Origin: a virus
IMG/VR virus record: IMGVR_UViG_3300010970_000083
Span: 1-34,500 of that record
Length of the DNA stretch: 34,500 nt
Reading direction: 5' to 3' (one strand)
In this document: piece by piece, positions 13,933 through 22,179 of the stretch
Numbering within the stretch: position 1 is the stretch's first letter
Layout of the letters: each line of letters opens with the position of its first letter
The notes under the pieces: model-generated
What the model was told of the DNA's origin: nothing
The model's input: the letters and a program-made list of their open reading frames with translations, nothing else
The model's database searches: none
Position numbers and translations under genes: made by a program

Positions 13933-16098
13933 ATGGCAGAGAACATACTAAAACTTCTAATAACCGGTGATGCAGCCGATTTAGATAAAGAACTTTCGAG
14001 TGTTGACAAACGGTTACAAAAACTTGGTGAACAGACTAAACGTCTTGGTGAACGTCTATCATTAAGTTTGACTGCTCCATTAGCAATTGCAGGAACGGCA
14101 GCTGTAAAACTTGCTTCTGACTTTGACGAGTCAATGAACAAGGTAAATGTTGCCTTTAAAGATTCAGCAAAAGAGGTTGTTGCTTTCTCAAAAACTACGT
14201 TAAAATCCTTTGGTATTGCACAAGGTACTGCATTAGATATGGCAGCTCAGTTTGGCGATATGAGTACGTCAATGGGTTTAAGTACAGGTCAAGCATCAAA
14301 ATTATCTACTGGTTTAGTTGGATTAGCAGGTGATTTAGCATCTTTTAAAAACATGAACATTGAGGAGGTTACGACTGCCTTAAATGGTGTTTTTACAGGT
14401 GAAACTGAATCATTAAAAAGATTAGGTGTTGTAATGACCGAGGACAACCTGAAAAGGTATGCAATGTCTCAAGGTATTAAAGCTAATATTAAAGACTTAG
14501 ACGAAAGTCAAAAAGTGTTATTGCGTTACAATTATGTAATGGCAAAGACAGCAAATGCACACGGAGATTTTGAAAGAACAGGAGGCGGTGCTGCAAACCA
14601 AATGCGTCAATTTAGTGAATCATTAAAAGAATTAGGAACACAATTCGGGCAAACCGTTTTACCTGCTGTAACTGCCGTTATTAAGGTACTTAATAGCATG
14701 CTTGCAAAAATTGGTGAATTATCCCCTGCTACAAAAACATTTGTAATGATAGCCGGTGGTATTGCTGCACTTACTGGTCCTTTATTATATTTGGCAGGTT
14801 CAGTTATTCCTAAAATGGTTGTTGCAATGAAATTGCTTAATGCTCAAATGTTAAAATTTGGCACGACTATTGGAAAGGCAGGAATGTTTGGAATACTTAC
14901 CGGATTGTTAGGTGTTGCAGCTACGGCAGCTTATGATTATGCCGAAGCAATGACACCAAATGCAAAGTTTGCAGCACAACAAAAAGATGATGCAGATGCT
15001 ATTCGTGAGAAAAATAAAGAGATTTATAAAACGATTGAATATTTAAAACAACAAAAACAAAATACTGCAACTACTGCTAAAACAGGACCAAATGCGCAAC
15101 AAGGAACATTTGGTGGTGGTTTTCAAGCACAAATTGACCAACAAGTCAGAGTTTTAAAATATAATCGTCAAAAATTAAAAGAAGCAGAAGCGAAAGCTGC
15201 AAAAGATTTAGCTGGTAGTGGCAACCTTGCTGATTTAAAACCTACTGGACCAAAAGGAAATGGTCAAGCAACAAAAGAGCAATTTGGTTTAGCCGGTGAA
15301 ATTCAAACATTAGCGGATAAAATTGCTGATGCTCGTAAAGAAACACTTGCCTTAAAAAATGAATTTTTAAACCTTAGATGGCCATCATTAGGTGACCCAT
15401 TAAAGGCATTAGATTTTAATGTTGATAAAATTACAGAAAAGATTAAAACACCTTTTCAAATAATGAATCAACAAATTTCTGCAAATGCTAAGGTTCAGCA
15501 AGAAGAATTAACAATGTTACAAGATTCATATAAAACCTATATGGGCAATGCTCAGGTTTTAGCTGATGGTCTTGGTCAGATGTTTTCTAATTTAGGTGCA
15601 GGATTAATTGATTCATTAGGATTAGCAAAAGATGGAATCGAAGGAATTATTGCAGCAATGGCTAAAATGTTGTTACAACTAGGAATTGGATTGCTACAAG
15701 AGGCAATTATCAATAAAGCAAAACAGGCATTCTTGCGTAAAACAGCAATGACAAATGCAATCGTTGCCGGTTCATCTGCGGCAGCTTCAATGGGTCCAGC
15801 AGGTGTAATTGCCTTGCCGGGTCTTATCGCCGGTGCTATGGGTACCGTAGGTGCTGCATTAGCAGGTGTTCAGGCTTTTGCAAAAGGTGGTATTGTTAGT
15901 GGCCCTACAATGGGTTTAGTTGGTGAGTATCCGGGAGCAAAATCAAATCCGGAAGTAATTGCACCGTTAAACAAATTGCAAGGAATGCTAGACCAAGGGA
16001 ACCAAGGTGGTATATTAGGTGGTGAATTTAAAGTACGTGGTCAAGACCTTTTATTAGTAATGCAACGTGCAGAAAAAGAACGTAACAGAATAGGATAA
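13933..16098 (+). CDS. Tape measure protein
   Basis: A 721-residue protein that sets tail length and probably helps DNA pass the host membrane. It begins with coiled-coil helices (DAADLDKELSSVDKRLQKLG) and has hydrophobic segments at about residues 268-295 and 316-335. A low-complexity helical middle and a Gly/Ala-rich hydrophobic C-terminal part (about 625-660, then FAKGGIVSGPTMGLVGEYPG) follow, which is standard for tape measure proteins. The length would specify a tail of roughly 100 nm (inference from about 1.5 angstrom per residue). It follows the frameshifted chaperone, as expected, and shares two bases with the next gene's ATG (ATAATGG). Confidence 0.92.
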   Translation: MAENILKLLITGDAADLDKELSSVDKRLQKLGEQTKRLGERLSLSLTAPLAIAGTAAVKLASDFDESMNKVNVAFKDSAKEVVAFSKTTLKSFGIAQGTALDMAAQFGDMSTSMGLSTGQASKLSTGLVGLAGDLASFKNMNIEEVTTALNGVFTGETESLKRLGVVMTEDNLKRYAMSQGIKANIKDLDESQKVLLRYNYVMAKTANAHGDFERTGGGAANQMRQFSESLKELGTQFGQTVLPAVTAVIKVLNSMLAKIGELSPATKTFVMIAGGIAALTGPLLYLAGSVIPKMVVAMKLLNAQMLKFGTTIGKAGMFGILTGLLGVAATAAYDYAEAMTPNAKFAAQQKDDADAIREKNKEIYKTIEYLKQQKQNTATTAKTGPNAQQGTFGGGFQAQIDQQVRVLKYNRQKLKEAEAKAAKDLAGSGNLADLKPTGPKGNGQATKEQFGLAGEIQTLADKIADARKETLALKNEFLNLRWPSLGDPLKALDFNVDKITEKIKTPFQIMNQQISANAKVQQEELTMLQDSYKTYMGNAQVLADGLGQMFSNLGAGLIDSLGLAKDGIEGIIAAMAKMLLQLGIGLLQEAIINKAKQAFLRKTAMTNAIVAGSSAAASMGPAGVIALPGLIAGAMGTVGAALAGVQAFAKGGIVSGPTMGLVGEYPGAKSNPEVIAPLNKLQGMLDQGNQGGILGGEFKVRGQDLLLVMQRAEKERNRIG

Positions 16099-18032
16099 TG
16101 GCATACAATACAAAATATCGTTTAGATTTCTCTGACGTACAAGGTCATAAGCGCAGGGTTGAAATCCTAAAAAAAGATTACGGTGGAGGTGTCTTGCCAA
16201 TGATTGGTACTGACGAGCCTGTTGTAATTGAATGGAAAGCTGACGATGATTTTTATGAGCCACTAATTGGTTCAACTTGCACGTTAAATTTAATGGTAAC
16301 GGATGACGTTACCTATGATGAATTTTACCTATATGACGAAAAAGAATATACAGTAAAAGTATTTTATGAATCGTCTGCCGGTGTTTATACTTTGTATTGG
16401 AATGGATGGATTGCAAACGATATTTATTCAGAAGCAATAACTTCAACACCTTATGCAATTACAATTAACGCAAATGATGGTCTTGGAACCTTAGAAGGAA
16501 ACAACACTTGGATTCCTGCCGTTGGTGCTTCAACTCCTTCGTTATGGCAATTTGTTTACAATAATTTAGCGTACATCGGTTTAGACTTTGAGATTTGGAT
16601 TAGTTGTGATATTCGCACTTCGTCTTCTTCTTTATGGTCAAATATTTTTGCAGATATTTTAGTTCGCAAACAAGCAATGTTTCACGATAGCTACATTATA
16701 CATAATGCAAAAGATGTTTTACGTTCTATTTTATTAGGATTAAACTGCAAGATTTATCAGTCATATGGACGTTGGATTATTGCAAACGCATCAAGTTATG
16801 GTGACCAAAGAATTATTAGTGGAATACAAGACGGTTCATTATCAGGAGCAGGTATATTGGCTGCAAAACAGGGTTATTTAAACTCGGGTAGTGAAGATAT
16901 TAAGTTCGAGATTTATAATGCAGCAGGAGCGAATACAGGTGGTTCTACGGCTAACTATTTGCGTATTGTTCCAAGTTATTTTAAGGCAATCAATAATAAC
17001 TTATCAAGAGTTGTTCGAAGACCGGTTAAAAAATATCAAGAGATTGTTGACATTAGCCAAAAGAAATTGGACCTAAATAACAATGCTTCATTTGAATTTG
17101 GAACAGAAAATTGGATTGTTGATACGGGCACAATTGGTACAATTGGTGTACCTTTTGCCGGATTAACTGCCTTGTCATTTATTGAGCAAACAAATAATTC
17201 AGCAACACGAACATTAAAGTTTCATTCAAATGATTCTGGTGCTTATATGATTCAAGCCGGTAAATATCAATTTATTTTTTCAATCCGTTTAGAAAATCAG
17301 GCTACAACAAATCGTGAATATTGGTATGTCAAATTAGTAGGTCAAACAAGCGGAAATACTTGGTATTGGGACAACGCTAATAAAGGTTGGAATTTAGGCA
17401 CTACGATAGTTTGGAATACAACCGAAGTAACTAATCAAGACAAATACCAGTCGTTTAAATACACGATAGAAGGTGTGCCTGAATATGGATTAGCAACAAT
17501 TGGTATGAGTATCCCTTATGTAAATCCGGTTGGTTCCCACGTTCAAACACTTATTGACAACGTAGCTATTCGTTATGTTGACGATGAAATTAATCAGTAC
17601 GAAACAGTTTATTTTATAAGAGAGCAATCAGGAAGTTTTATCGCTTCGGATGTAATGGAACATGAGGACGTTTTTCAAGCAAATATACCGGATGGCATCT
17701 TTTGGGGTAACTTTACTAATATTGACACTTACCGTAGAGCGCAGGACACGTCAAATAAAACAATTGAGGAAATCGTTACGCAGCAGAGGCTAAACGACTT
17801 CCGTGAATATTGTAAAACATACGAGGGTGATTTGTCATCAGCAAGTCAGTATTTGGTCCTAACGATGATGAATAAATTATGGTTTGACTTTAATACAATG
17901 TCGGAAACGGATTCAGCAATTATGGATTCAATGAAATTCAAGGTAAAATCAAATGAATATTCAGTAATTTGCCACATTCCAAATAATTATACGGACGTAG
18001 CGAACAATTACAGGGTATCGTATCAGGAATAG
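16098..18032 (+). CDS. Tail-tip / baseplate structural protein
   Basis: A 644-residue protein directly after the tape measure, where siphophages encode distal tail and tail-associated proteins. The N-terminal 160 residues (YRLDFSDVQGHKRRVEILKK and ITINANDGLGTLEG) look like a beta-sandwich hub domain. The middle part has KYQFIFSIRLENQ and WYVKLVGQTSGNTWYW stretches resembling carbohydrate-binding beta-sandwich modules (about 320-480). A final domain precedes the end YRVSYQE. It may join the tail tube end to the fibres and touch host glycans. No named family is certain. Confidence 0.65.
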   Translation: MAYNTKYRLDFSDVQGHKRRVEILKKDYGGGVLPMIGTDEPVVIEWKADDDFYEPLIGSTCTLNLMVTDDVTYDEFYLYDEKEYTVKVFYESSAGVYTLYWNGWIANDIYSEAITSTPYAITINANDGLGTLEGNNTWIPAVGASTPSLWQFVYNNLAYIGLDFEIWISCDIRTSSSSLWSNIFADILVRKQAMFHDSYIIHNAKDVLRSILLGLNCKIYQSYGRWIIANASSYGDQRIISGIQDGSLSGAGILAAKQGYLNSGSEDIKFEIYNAAGANTGGSTANYLRIVPSYFKAINNNLSRVVRRPVKKYQEIVDISQKKLDLNNNASFEFGTENWIVDTGTIGTIGVPFAGLTALSFIEQTNNSATRTLKFHSNDSGAYMIQAGKYQFIFSIRLENQATTNREYWYVKLVGQTSGNTWYWDNANKGWNLGTTIVWNTTEVTNQDKYQSFKYTIEGVPEYGLATIGMSIPYVNPVGSHVQTLIDNVAIRYVDDEINQYETVYFIREQSGSFIASDVMEHEDVFQANIPDGIFWGNFTNIDTYRRAQDTSNKTIEEIVTQQRLNDFREYCKTYEGDLSSASQYLVLTMMNKLWFDFNTMSETDSAIMDSMKFKVKSNEYSVICHIPNNYTDVANNYRVSYQE

Positions 18033-18054
18033 GTTTAGTTGGGTTTTTGTAAAT

Positions 18055-18140
18055 GCACCGGTACATTATCGGTGTATTTATTTGGTTAGGTTACGGTGTG
18101 CAGATAGGTCTTTCTCGTTGAGTTGGACCTATTTTGTTTT
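18055..18140 (+). terminator. Two hairpins ending the structural operon
   Basis: The second hairpin is strong: ATAGGTC (18104-18110) pairs perfectly with GACCTAT (18126-18132) and is followed by TTTGTTTTTG. A weaker one upstream pairs CACCG with CGGTG (about 18056-18075) and is followed by a T-rich stretch. Together they separate the late structural genes from the early region. Confidence 0.7.
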
Positions 18141-18170
18141 TGTTAATGTTCCCTTAATTGACTTAATCAC

Positions 18171-18178
18171 TAAATTTG
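18171..18178 (+). promoter_or_regulatory. Bacteroidota -7 element TAAATTTG
   Basis: A full match to TAnnTTTG, 16 bases before ATG 18195. It lies after the double terminator, so it probably starts the message for the metallophosphoesterase gene. Confidence 0.6.
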
Positions 18179-18194
18179 GCAAACTAATCGATAG

Positions 18195-19199
18195 ATGAGA
18201 GAAGAAACGGAAGAAAAATTTGAAGCAATACGCAATCATTATTATTCGTCACAGCTACCGTTAAAAGCATTTTACAAGGAATTTCATACAACTTACGGTT
18301 ACAATTTGCCCAAAGGTCTTAAAGACGCAATGATTCGTAATGGCATCACAATGAAAGCTAGGACGCAGTTTTTAATTGAAAATGACGTACCTAAAAAACC
18401 TGTTTTAAAAGAATTTGATATTTCAGAGTTGACTGATTTTGGAATTAAGCCATCAATCGGTCAGGAATATCTTTCAGACAAGTTGCCGGACGGATTTAAA
18501 AAGATTGGCATTATGTCTGATATACATTTTCCATTTCACTCAATGGATGCCTTGCTTTGTGCTATTAAATACTTGCGAGAAGAACATATTGATTGCCTTT
18601 ACCTGAACGGAGACATTTTTGACTTTTATAGCATTAGCCGTCACGAAAAGGACAAGGATTTAAGGGACTTTCCAAGGGAAGTTGAATTGTGCCGTGATTT
18701 CGTTCATAAATTGCGTGAAATATTTCCAAACATACCTATTTACTACAAAATGGGTAACCACGAAGACAGATATGCTCGTAGCTTACAAATACAGGCCGAA
18801 GAATTTAGCCAATTACACGACTTACAATTCGACGTTTTCTTTCACCTTGACCGACTCAAATTTAAAATGGTTGAATCTTGGCGTGGATTTGAAATGGGTG
18901 ACTTACTGGTATTACACGGACACGAACTATATGGAGGTGGTGGTGTAAACCCAAGTCAGAACTTATTTCAGAAAGTTTTATGCAATACCTTAATTGGACA
19001 CGTTCATAGAACGTCAAGCACGACAAGAAAAACAGGTTTTAAAGAATTTATCAGTACATATTCAACGGGTTGCTTAACGGCACTGTCACCTAAATATATG
19101 CCATTTAGTCAACATAATCACGGATTTGCTGTTGTAGAAATAGAAAACGGAAAAAGTAAAGTTCGTAATATTGTTATCAAAGACGGAAAAATAGTGTAA
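18195..19199 (+). CDS. Calcineurin-like metallophosphoesterase
   Basis: A 334-residue enzyme. All five metal-binding blocks of the calcineurin-like superfamily are present in order: D109-I-H111, G139-D-I-F-D143, G187-N-H-E-D191, H241-G-H243 and G268-H-V-H271. They would bind two metal ions and cleave a phosphoester, either in a nucleic acid or in a small phosphorylated molecule. The first 60 residues (LPLKAFYKEFHTTYGYNLPKG) are helical and look like a helix-turn-helix that could bind DNA. It has its own promoter and terminator, apart from both the late operon and the recombination genes. The substrate cannot be told from sequence. Confidence 0.88.
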   Translation: MREETEEKFEAIRNHYYSSQLPLKAFYKEFHTTYGYNLPKGLKDAMIRNGITMKARTQFLIENDVPKKPVLKEFDISELTDFGIKPSIGQEYLSDKLPDGFKKIGIMSDIHFPFHSMDALLCAIKYLREEHIDCLYLNGDIFDFYSISRHEKDKDLRDFPREVELCRDFVHKLREIFPNIPIYYKMGNHEDRYARSLQIQAEEFSQLHDLQFDVFFHLDRLKFKMVESWRGFEMGDLLVLHGHELYGGGGVNPSQNLFQKVLCNTLIGHVHRTSSTTRKTGFKEFISTYSTGCLTALSPKYMPFSQHNHGFAVVEIENGKSKVRNIVIKDGKIV

Positions 19200-19249
19200 T
19201 TTCGTCCTGAAAAATTGAGAGTAGAAAGTTTTGTTGTTGTGCACAATAG

Positions 19250-19283
19250 ACCGGTGATGATTGTTGCCGGTTTATTTTTTTTG
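19250..19283 (+). terminator. Terminator after the phosphoesterase gene
   Basis: ACCGG (19250-19254) pairs with CCGGT (19267-19271), and a TTTATTTTTTTT tract follows. It insulates the next promoter. Confidence 0.65.
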
Positions 19284-19290
19284 GATTATT

Positions 19291-19344
19291 TTTAAAAATA
19301 AATTAAAATATATTTTTTTATTCCAAATAAAAGGTAGATATTTG
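19291..19344 (+). promoter_or_regulatory. Early promoter copy 1: 31-bp AT element plus TTTG
   Basis: Bases 19291-19321 are identical to 24299-24329. In both copies exactly 19 bases separate the element's end from TTTG (here 19341-19344), and the leader AACAACAAAACAA starts about nine bases later. The run of seven T may serve as the -33 element and the rest as an A+T-rich upstream element. The -7 box (GATATTTG) matches TAnnTTTG only partly. Confidence 0.6.
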
Positions 19345-19353
19345 CAATACAAT

Positions 19354-19366
19354 AACAACAAAACAA
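19354..19366 (+). repeat. AACAACAAAACAA leader, copy 1
   Basis: First of six exact copies (others 19664, 24361, 24561, 24804, 25009), each just before a small gene. Here ATG 19374 lies seven bases downstream. The leader has no G and no Shine-Dalgarno; a translation-enhancing role is inferred. Confidence 0.8.
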
Positions 19367-19373
19367 TATCAAA

Positions 19374-19622
19374 ATGAAAACTTTACAAAACACAAAAACT
19401 CACAAAATGAAAACAACTGAAATTGTTTTCTCAAATATGACTTTTATAGTTGAATTATCATGTCATTATATGGCTGCTTTAAATAATCCCGGATGGTCAA
19501 CAATAAAATACAGAGCAAGTATAAAAGAAACAGGTAAAGGTATTGGTGGATTTGGAGGAAAAAATCTTATAACAAGACAAATGGAATTAATTAATTCAAG
19601 ACCTGATTTATTTTTAAGCTAA
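19374..19622 (+). CDS. Small early protein, unknown
   Basis: An 82-residue protein. The second methionine codon (19407) is an alternative start that would remove a Lys/Thr-rich N-terminus. The body has a beta-like EIVFSNMTFIVELSCHYM stretch and a Gly-rich TGKGIGGFGGKNLITRQ segment, then QMELINSRPDLFL. No family is recognised. It is the first gene after an early promoter and the first AACAACAAAACAA leader, so it is likely made early and abundantly, as phage host-takeover proteins often are. Confidence 0.65.
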   Translation: MKTLQNTKTHKMKTTEIVFSNMTFIVELSCHYMAALNNPGWSTIKYRASIKETGKGIGGFGGKNLITRQMELINSRPDLFLS

Positions 19623-19634
19623 ATATAACACCGA

Positions 19635-19654
19635 GCCAAGGCGGATTCCTTGGC
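19635..19654 (+). terminator. Hairpin between two small early genes
   Basis: GCCAAGG (19635-19641) pairs perfectly with CCTTGGC (19648-19654) around CGGATT, followed by AAATTTT. The T tract is weak, so it may only reduce transcription or protect an RNA end. Confidence 0.5.
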
Positions 19655-19663
19655 AAATTTTAC

Positions 19664-19676
19664 AACAACAAAACAA
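19664..19676 (+). repeat. AACAACAAAACAA leader, copy 2
   Basis: An exact copy of the leader, seven bases before ATG 19684. It argues that the 41-residue gene at 19684 is real and that the longer out-of-phase frame through here is not. Confidence 0.8.
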
Positions 19677-19683
19677 TACTATT

Positions 19684-19809
19684 ATGAAAAATTTCCTAAA
19701 AGAATTAAAAGAAGGACATCAGGCAGACCCTACGTTTATTTGGCTTGCAGTACCTACATTCATCTTGTTGGTAGCTATTTATGTAATTTCAATCAACTTA
19801 ACTGCATAG
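19684..19809 (+). CDS. Tiny membrane protein (41 aa)
   Basis: Starts MKNFLKELKEGHQADPTF, then one hydrophobic helix (about residues 19-37, IWLAVPTFILLVAIYVISI), ending NLTA and TAG. It is supported by the leader seven bases upstream and by the close junction with the next gene (ATG 19812, two bases after the stop). A longer frame at 19650-20075 crosses it out of phase; its first 54 codons look like noise. It is possibly an inner-membrane host-takeover or superinfection-exclusion peptide, but the function is unknown. Confidence 0.7.
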   Translation: MKNFLKELKEGHQADPTFIWLAVPTFILLVAIYVISINLTA

Positions 19810-19811
19810 CC

Positions 19812-20075
19812 ATGAGAATCAACAGAAAAGGAAGCACAACAATTGAGTTGCATAACGAAAAAAATGAAGAAATCGAATACATTGAATTATCAGTTGACTG
19901 GGCTTATTACTATGATTCAGGAAACTATGATGAGCCGGAAGAATTCGAATTGGATATTACAAATTCAGAAGTTATTTCAAAAAACAGCCATCCGTTAAGA
20001 GTTTACGAAGAAGCACCGGAGTGGGTAGATTGGGATGAAATAACACAGAGAATCATAGAAACAGAAGGATTATGA
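19812..20075 (+). CDS. Acidic small early protein, unknown
   Basis: An 87-residue protein from ATG 19812 (MRINRKGSTTIELHNEKNEE). It is strongly acidic and aromatic: VDWAYYYDSGNYDEPEEFEL and APEWVDWDEITQRI. Such acidic small proteins are common among phage early genes that bind host proteins or mimic DNA, but this is only a property-based guess. The frame is open upstream to 19650, but ATG 19812 is preferred because the 41-residue gene occupies the upstream part. It overlaps the next gene by ATGA (20072-20075). Confidence 0.7.
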   Translation: MRINRKGSTTIELHNEKNEEIEYIELSVDWAYYYDSGNYDEPEEFELDITNSEVISKNSHPLRVYEEAPEWVDWDEITQRIIETEGL

Positions 20076-20266
20076 AAATAAAAATGGAAAAAGTATATGC
20101 CGAAGTGGCAAAGAATCTAAACGATAGAGGTGTATTGCCTTTCTCGGCTCGGGAGTGGACCGTAGGCAATATTAAAAGAATTCAGTACAATCCAAACCTA
20201 AACGAGCCAATCGTTAGGGCAGAAATTATTGAAGTAATGAAAAAGCAAAAACAATCAAACCAATAA
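20072..20266 (+). CDS. Small helical protein, unknown
   Basis: A 64-residue protein, coupled to the previous gene by an ATGA overlap. Visible parts are KVYAEVAKNLNDRGVLPFS, then REWTVGNIKRIQ, and a Lys/Gln-rich tail. The middle pattern could be a small helix-turn-helix, since REWTVGNIKRIQYNP resembles a recognition segment. It directly precedes the recombination genes and may regulate them, but that is inference. Confidence 0.6.
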   Translation: MKIKMEKVYAEVAKNLNDRGVLPFSAREWTVGNIKRIQYNPNLNEPIVRAEIIEVMKKQKQSNQ

Positions 20267-20270
20267 AATA

Positions 20271-20846
20271 ATGGCACAACAAAACACATTAGCATCTATT
20301 CAGGCCAAGGTCAAAGCACCCAAAGGTCAATTCAATTCTTTCGGCAAGTACAAGTACCGTTCGGCAGAAGACATTCTTGAATCAGTTAAATTAGTCATCA
20401 ATCCGCTAGGCTTTTCAATTGTCCTATCAGACACGATAATTAATGTAGGTGATAGATTCTACATTAAAGCTACTGCAACGCTAACAGATGGCAAGGAAAC
20501 GTACTCAGCAGATGGTTATGCTCGTGAGGACGAAAGCAAAAAAGGTATGGATGGTTCGCAGGTCACTGGGACGTCATCAAGTTATGCTCGGAAGTATGCG
20601 CTTAACGGACTTTTTGCTTTGGATGATACAAAAGACGCAGACGCTACAAATACTTATGTTAAGGATTCTCAACCAAAACAAGAATCAGCAACAGAGCCAT
20701 CGGTTTTATCAGCTTGGCAAGTAGCAGTAAAGAAATGTAACACCGGTGCTGAATTAATGGCTTTGTATAGTTCAAACAAGGAATTAATTGATTCAGATAT
20801 CAATATCAAGTCATTATTTACAACTCGTAAATTAGAAATCGACTAA
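20271..20846 (+). CDS. erf: ERF-family single-strand annealing recombinase
   Basis: A 191-residue protein of the ERF superfamily, which anneals complementary single strands during phage recombination and genome circularisation. The core shows GKYKYRSAEDILESVKLV near the N-terminus, a central YIKATATLTDG strand, and the signature SQVTGTSSSYARKYALNGLFALDDTKDADA at about residues 97-126. The C-terminal part (about 150-191) is a separate helical tail. The exonuclease gene starts on its last base, as with lambda bet-exo type pairs. Confidence 0.9.
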   Translation: MAQQNTLASIQAKVKAPKGQFNSFGKYKYRSAEDILESVKLVINPLGFSIVLSDTIINVGDRFYIKATATLTDGKETYSADGYAREDESKKGMDGSQVTGTSSSYARKYALNGLFALDDTKDADATNTYVKDSQPKQESATEPSVLSAWQVAVKKCNTGAELMALYSSNKELIDSDINIKSLFTTRKLEID

Positions 20847-21550
20847 TGGAAAGCACTTGGATGGATTCTCGTAAAGGAAAATTTACAGCATCGGCAATGC
20901 ACAAATTATTTACTCAGCCAAAATCGGTGAAAGACCGTGAGGCTGGGTATTTATCTGAAACTGCTAAAAGTTACATTGAAGAAGTAGCAATTGAGGAGTT
21001 AACGGGCTATCGTAAAGACTTTGGTACATCAGCAACCGAACACGGAAACAAATACGAAGAAGAAGCATTTGAGGTGTTTAAATTGGCAACCGGTTTAAAC
21101 TTCGATTTTACTTCAAAAACGTTTTATCCTTTTGGTGGCAATAGTGGAGCATCACCGGATGGTGTTCTTTATGAAGACCTAAATATTACGGCTGTGGTAG
21201 ATATTAAATGCCCGTATTCACCGTTATCATTCTACGAGCAAAAAGAAATGTTAATGAATTGTGCAGGTAATAAAACACAAGGAGTGCCACCTGCATATTT
21301 CTACCAACTGCAAACACAAATGATGGCTACCGGTGCAAAGATTTCATATTTGGCTCGTTACTTAGCAAATGAAATAGAAGACACTAAAACCGGTGTTATA
21401 TTGCGTTTTGACTTACCTGTTTCAGCACGATTATATTGGGCAGAAGTTACAGCAGATGAAGACGTACAGGACGAGATTCTAATGAAGCTACGTCAGGCAG
21501 AAATTTACAAACAACAGATTATTCAAAATTTTTTAAAACAAATCAACTAA
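20846..21550 (+). CDS. YqaJ-type (lambda exo-like) recombination exonuclease
   Basis: A 234-residue nuclease of the PD-(D/E)XK superfamily that would resect double-stranded ends for the ERF partner. Motifs seen: SRKGKFTASAMHKLF (N-terminal R-x-G-x-x-TAS motif of YqaJ), EHGNKYEEEAF, GASPDGVLYED with the catalytic Asp, VDIKCPYS with the (D/E)xK pair, and the later YFYQLQTQMMATG segment with the conserved Gln. It starts on the last base of erf, so translation is coupled. Confidence 0.9.
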   Translation: MESTWMDSRKGKFTASAMHKLFTQPKSVKDREAGYLSETAKSYIEEVAIEELTGYRKDFGTSATEHGNKYEEEAFEVFKLATGLNFDFTSKTFYPFGGNSGASPDGVLYEDLNITAVVDIKCPYSPLSFYEQKEMLMNCAGNKTQGVPPAYFYQLQTQMMATGAKISYLARYLANEIEDTKTGVILRFDLPVSARLYWAEVTADEDVQDEILMKLRQAEIYKQQIIQNFLKQIN

Positions 21551-21553
21551 ATC

Positions 21554-21877
21554 ATGGCAAAATTAATCGCAATCAGAATTGACGTTACCAAACTTGATGA
21601 ATCACGTTATTACAAAGGTGCTAAGGGAACGTATTTGGACATTACAGGAATCCTTAATGAAGACCCTGATAAGAACGGAAACTACGGATTTCATACTCAG
21701 CAGGTAACAAAAGAAGAACGAGAGGCAAAGGTTCAAATGCCTATTCTTGGAAATTTCAAAGTATTAAAAGAAATTAGCAAAGGATACAACGTTGTTCCAA
21801 CTACGCAAATACAAGCACCAGCAAAACCATTCCCTAACGGAATCAACGAGCCTGACGCAGACGATTTACCATTTTAA
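21554..21877 (+). CDS. Probable SSB-like single-strand DNA-binding protein
   Basis: A 107-residue protein. The C-terminus ends DADDLPF, very like the acidic tip DDDLPF with which SSB proteins recruit repair enzymes. Before it comes a short Pro/Gln-rich linker (TTQIQAPAKPFPNG), also SSB-like. The N-terminal 75 residues are beta-rich and could be a small OB-like domain, but the usual SSB sequence is not recognised. Position directly after erf and exonuclease supports an annealing or SSB role. A strong terminator follows. Confidence 0.7.
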   Translation: MAKLIAIRIDVTKLDESRYYKGAKGTYLDITGILNEDPDKNGNYGFHTQQVTKEEREAKVQMPILGNFKVLKEISKGYNVVPTTQIQAPAKPFPNGINEPDADDLPF

Positions 21878-21884
21878 CTTAAAC

Positions 21885-21909
21885 GGGGGAGTAATGTCCC
21901 CCATTTTTT
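21885..21909 (+). terminator. Terminator after the recombination operon, touching the next ATG
   Basis: GGGGGA (21885-21890) pairs perfectly with TCCCCC (21897-21902) around GTAATG, followed by ATTTTTT. The next start codon (21910) follows the T tract at once, so that gene is reached only by read-through and its start could be masked or shaped by the hairpin. Confidence 0.8.
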
Positions 21910-22179
21910 ATGAGAAAAGTTATTTCAACATACATTTCAAGACACGGTAACCCTGTCGCAATCTATTCAACATACGGTACCATATTTAGGTCAAAAGACA
22001 TTGAACTTGGTGCTACCTATGAGTTGGCTTATAAACTTGGTCGTGGCGATGCATATTTAAAAGCTGAACTTATAATGGTAACTGAAAACAATCGAACCTT
22101 ATTTTTTAAAAATCCGGATGACGAAGATAAACTAATCGGAATCCCAACTATGAACATAATTAAATACTACAAAAAATGA
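21910..22179 (+). CDS. Small beta-rich protein, unknown
   Basis: An 89-residue protein (MRKVISTYISRHGNPVAIYS). It is beta-like, with TFRSKDIEL-type turns, YLKAELIMVTENNRTLFF, and a basic end IIKYYKK. The start codon lies immediately after the T tract of a terminator. It overlaps the next small gene by ATGA (22176-22179). No family recognised. Confidence 0.65.
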   Translation: MRKVISTYISRHGNPVAIYSTYGTIFRSKDIELGATYELAYKLGRGDAYLKAELIMVTENNRTLFFKNPDDEDKLIGIPTMNIIKYYKK

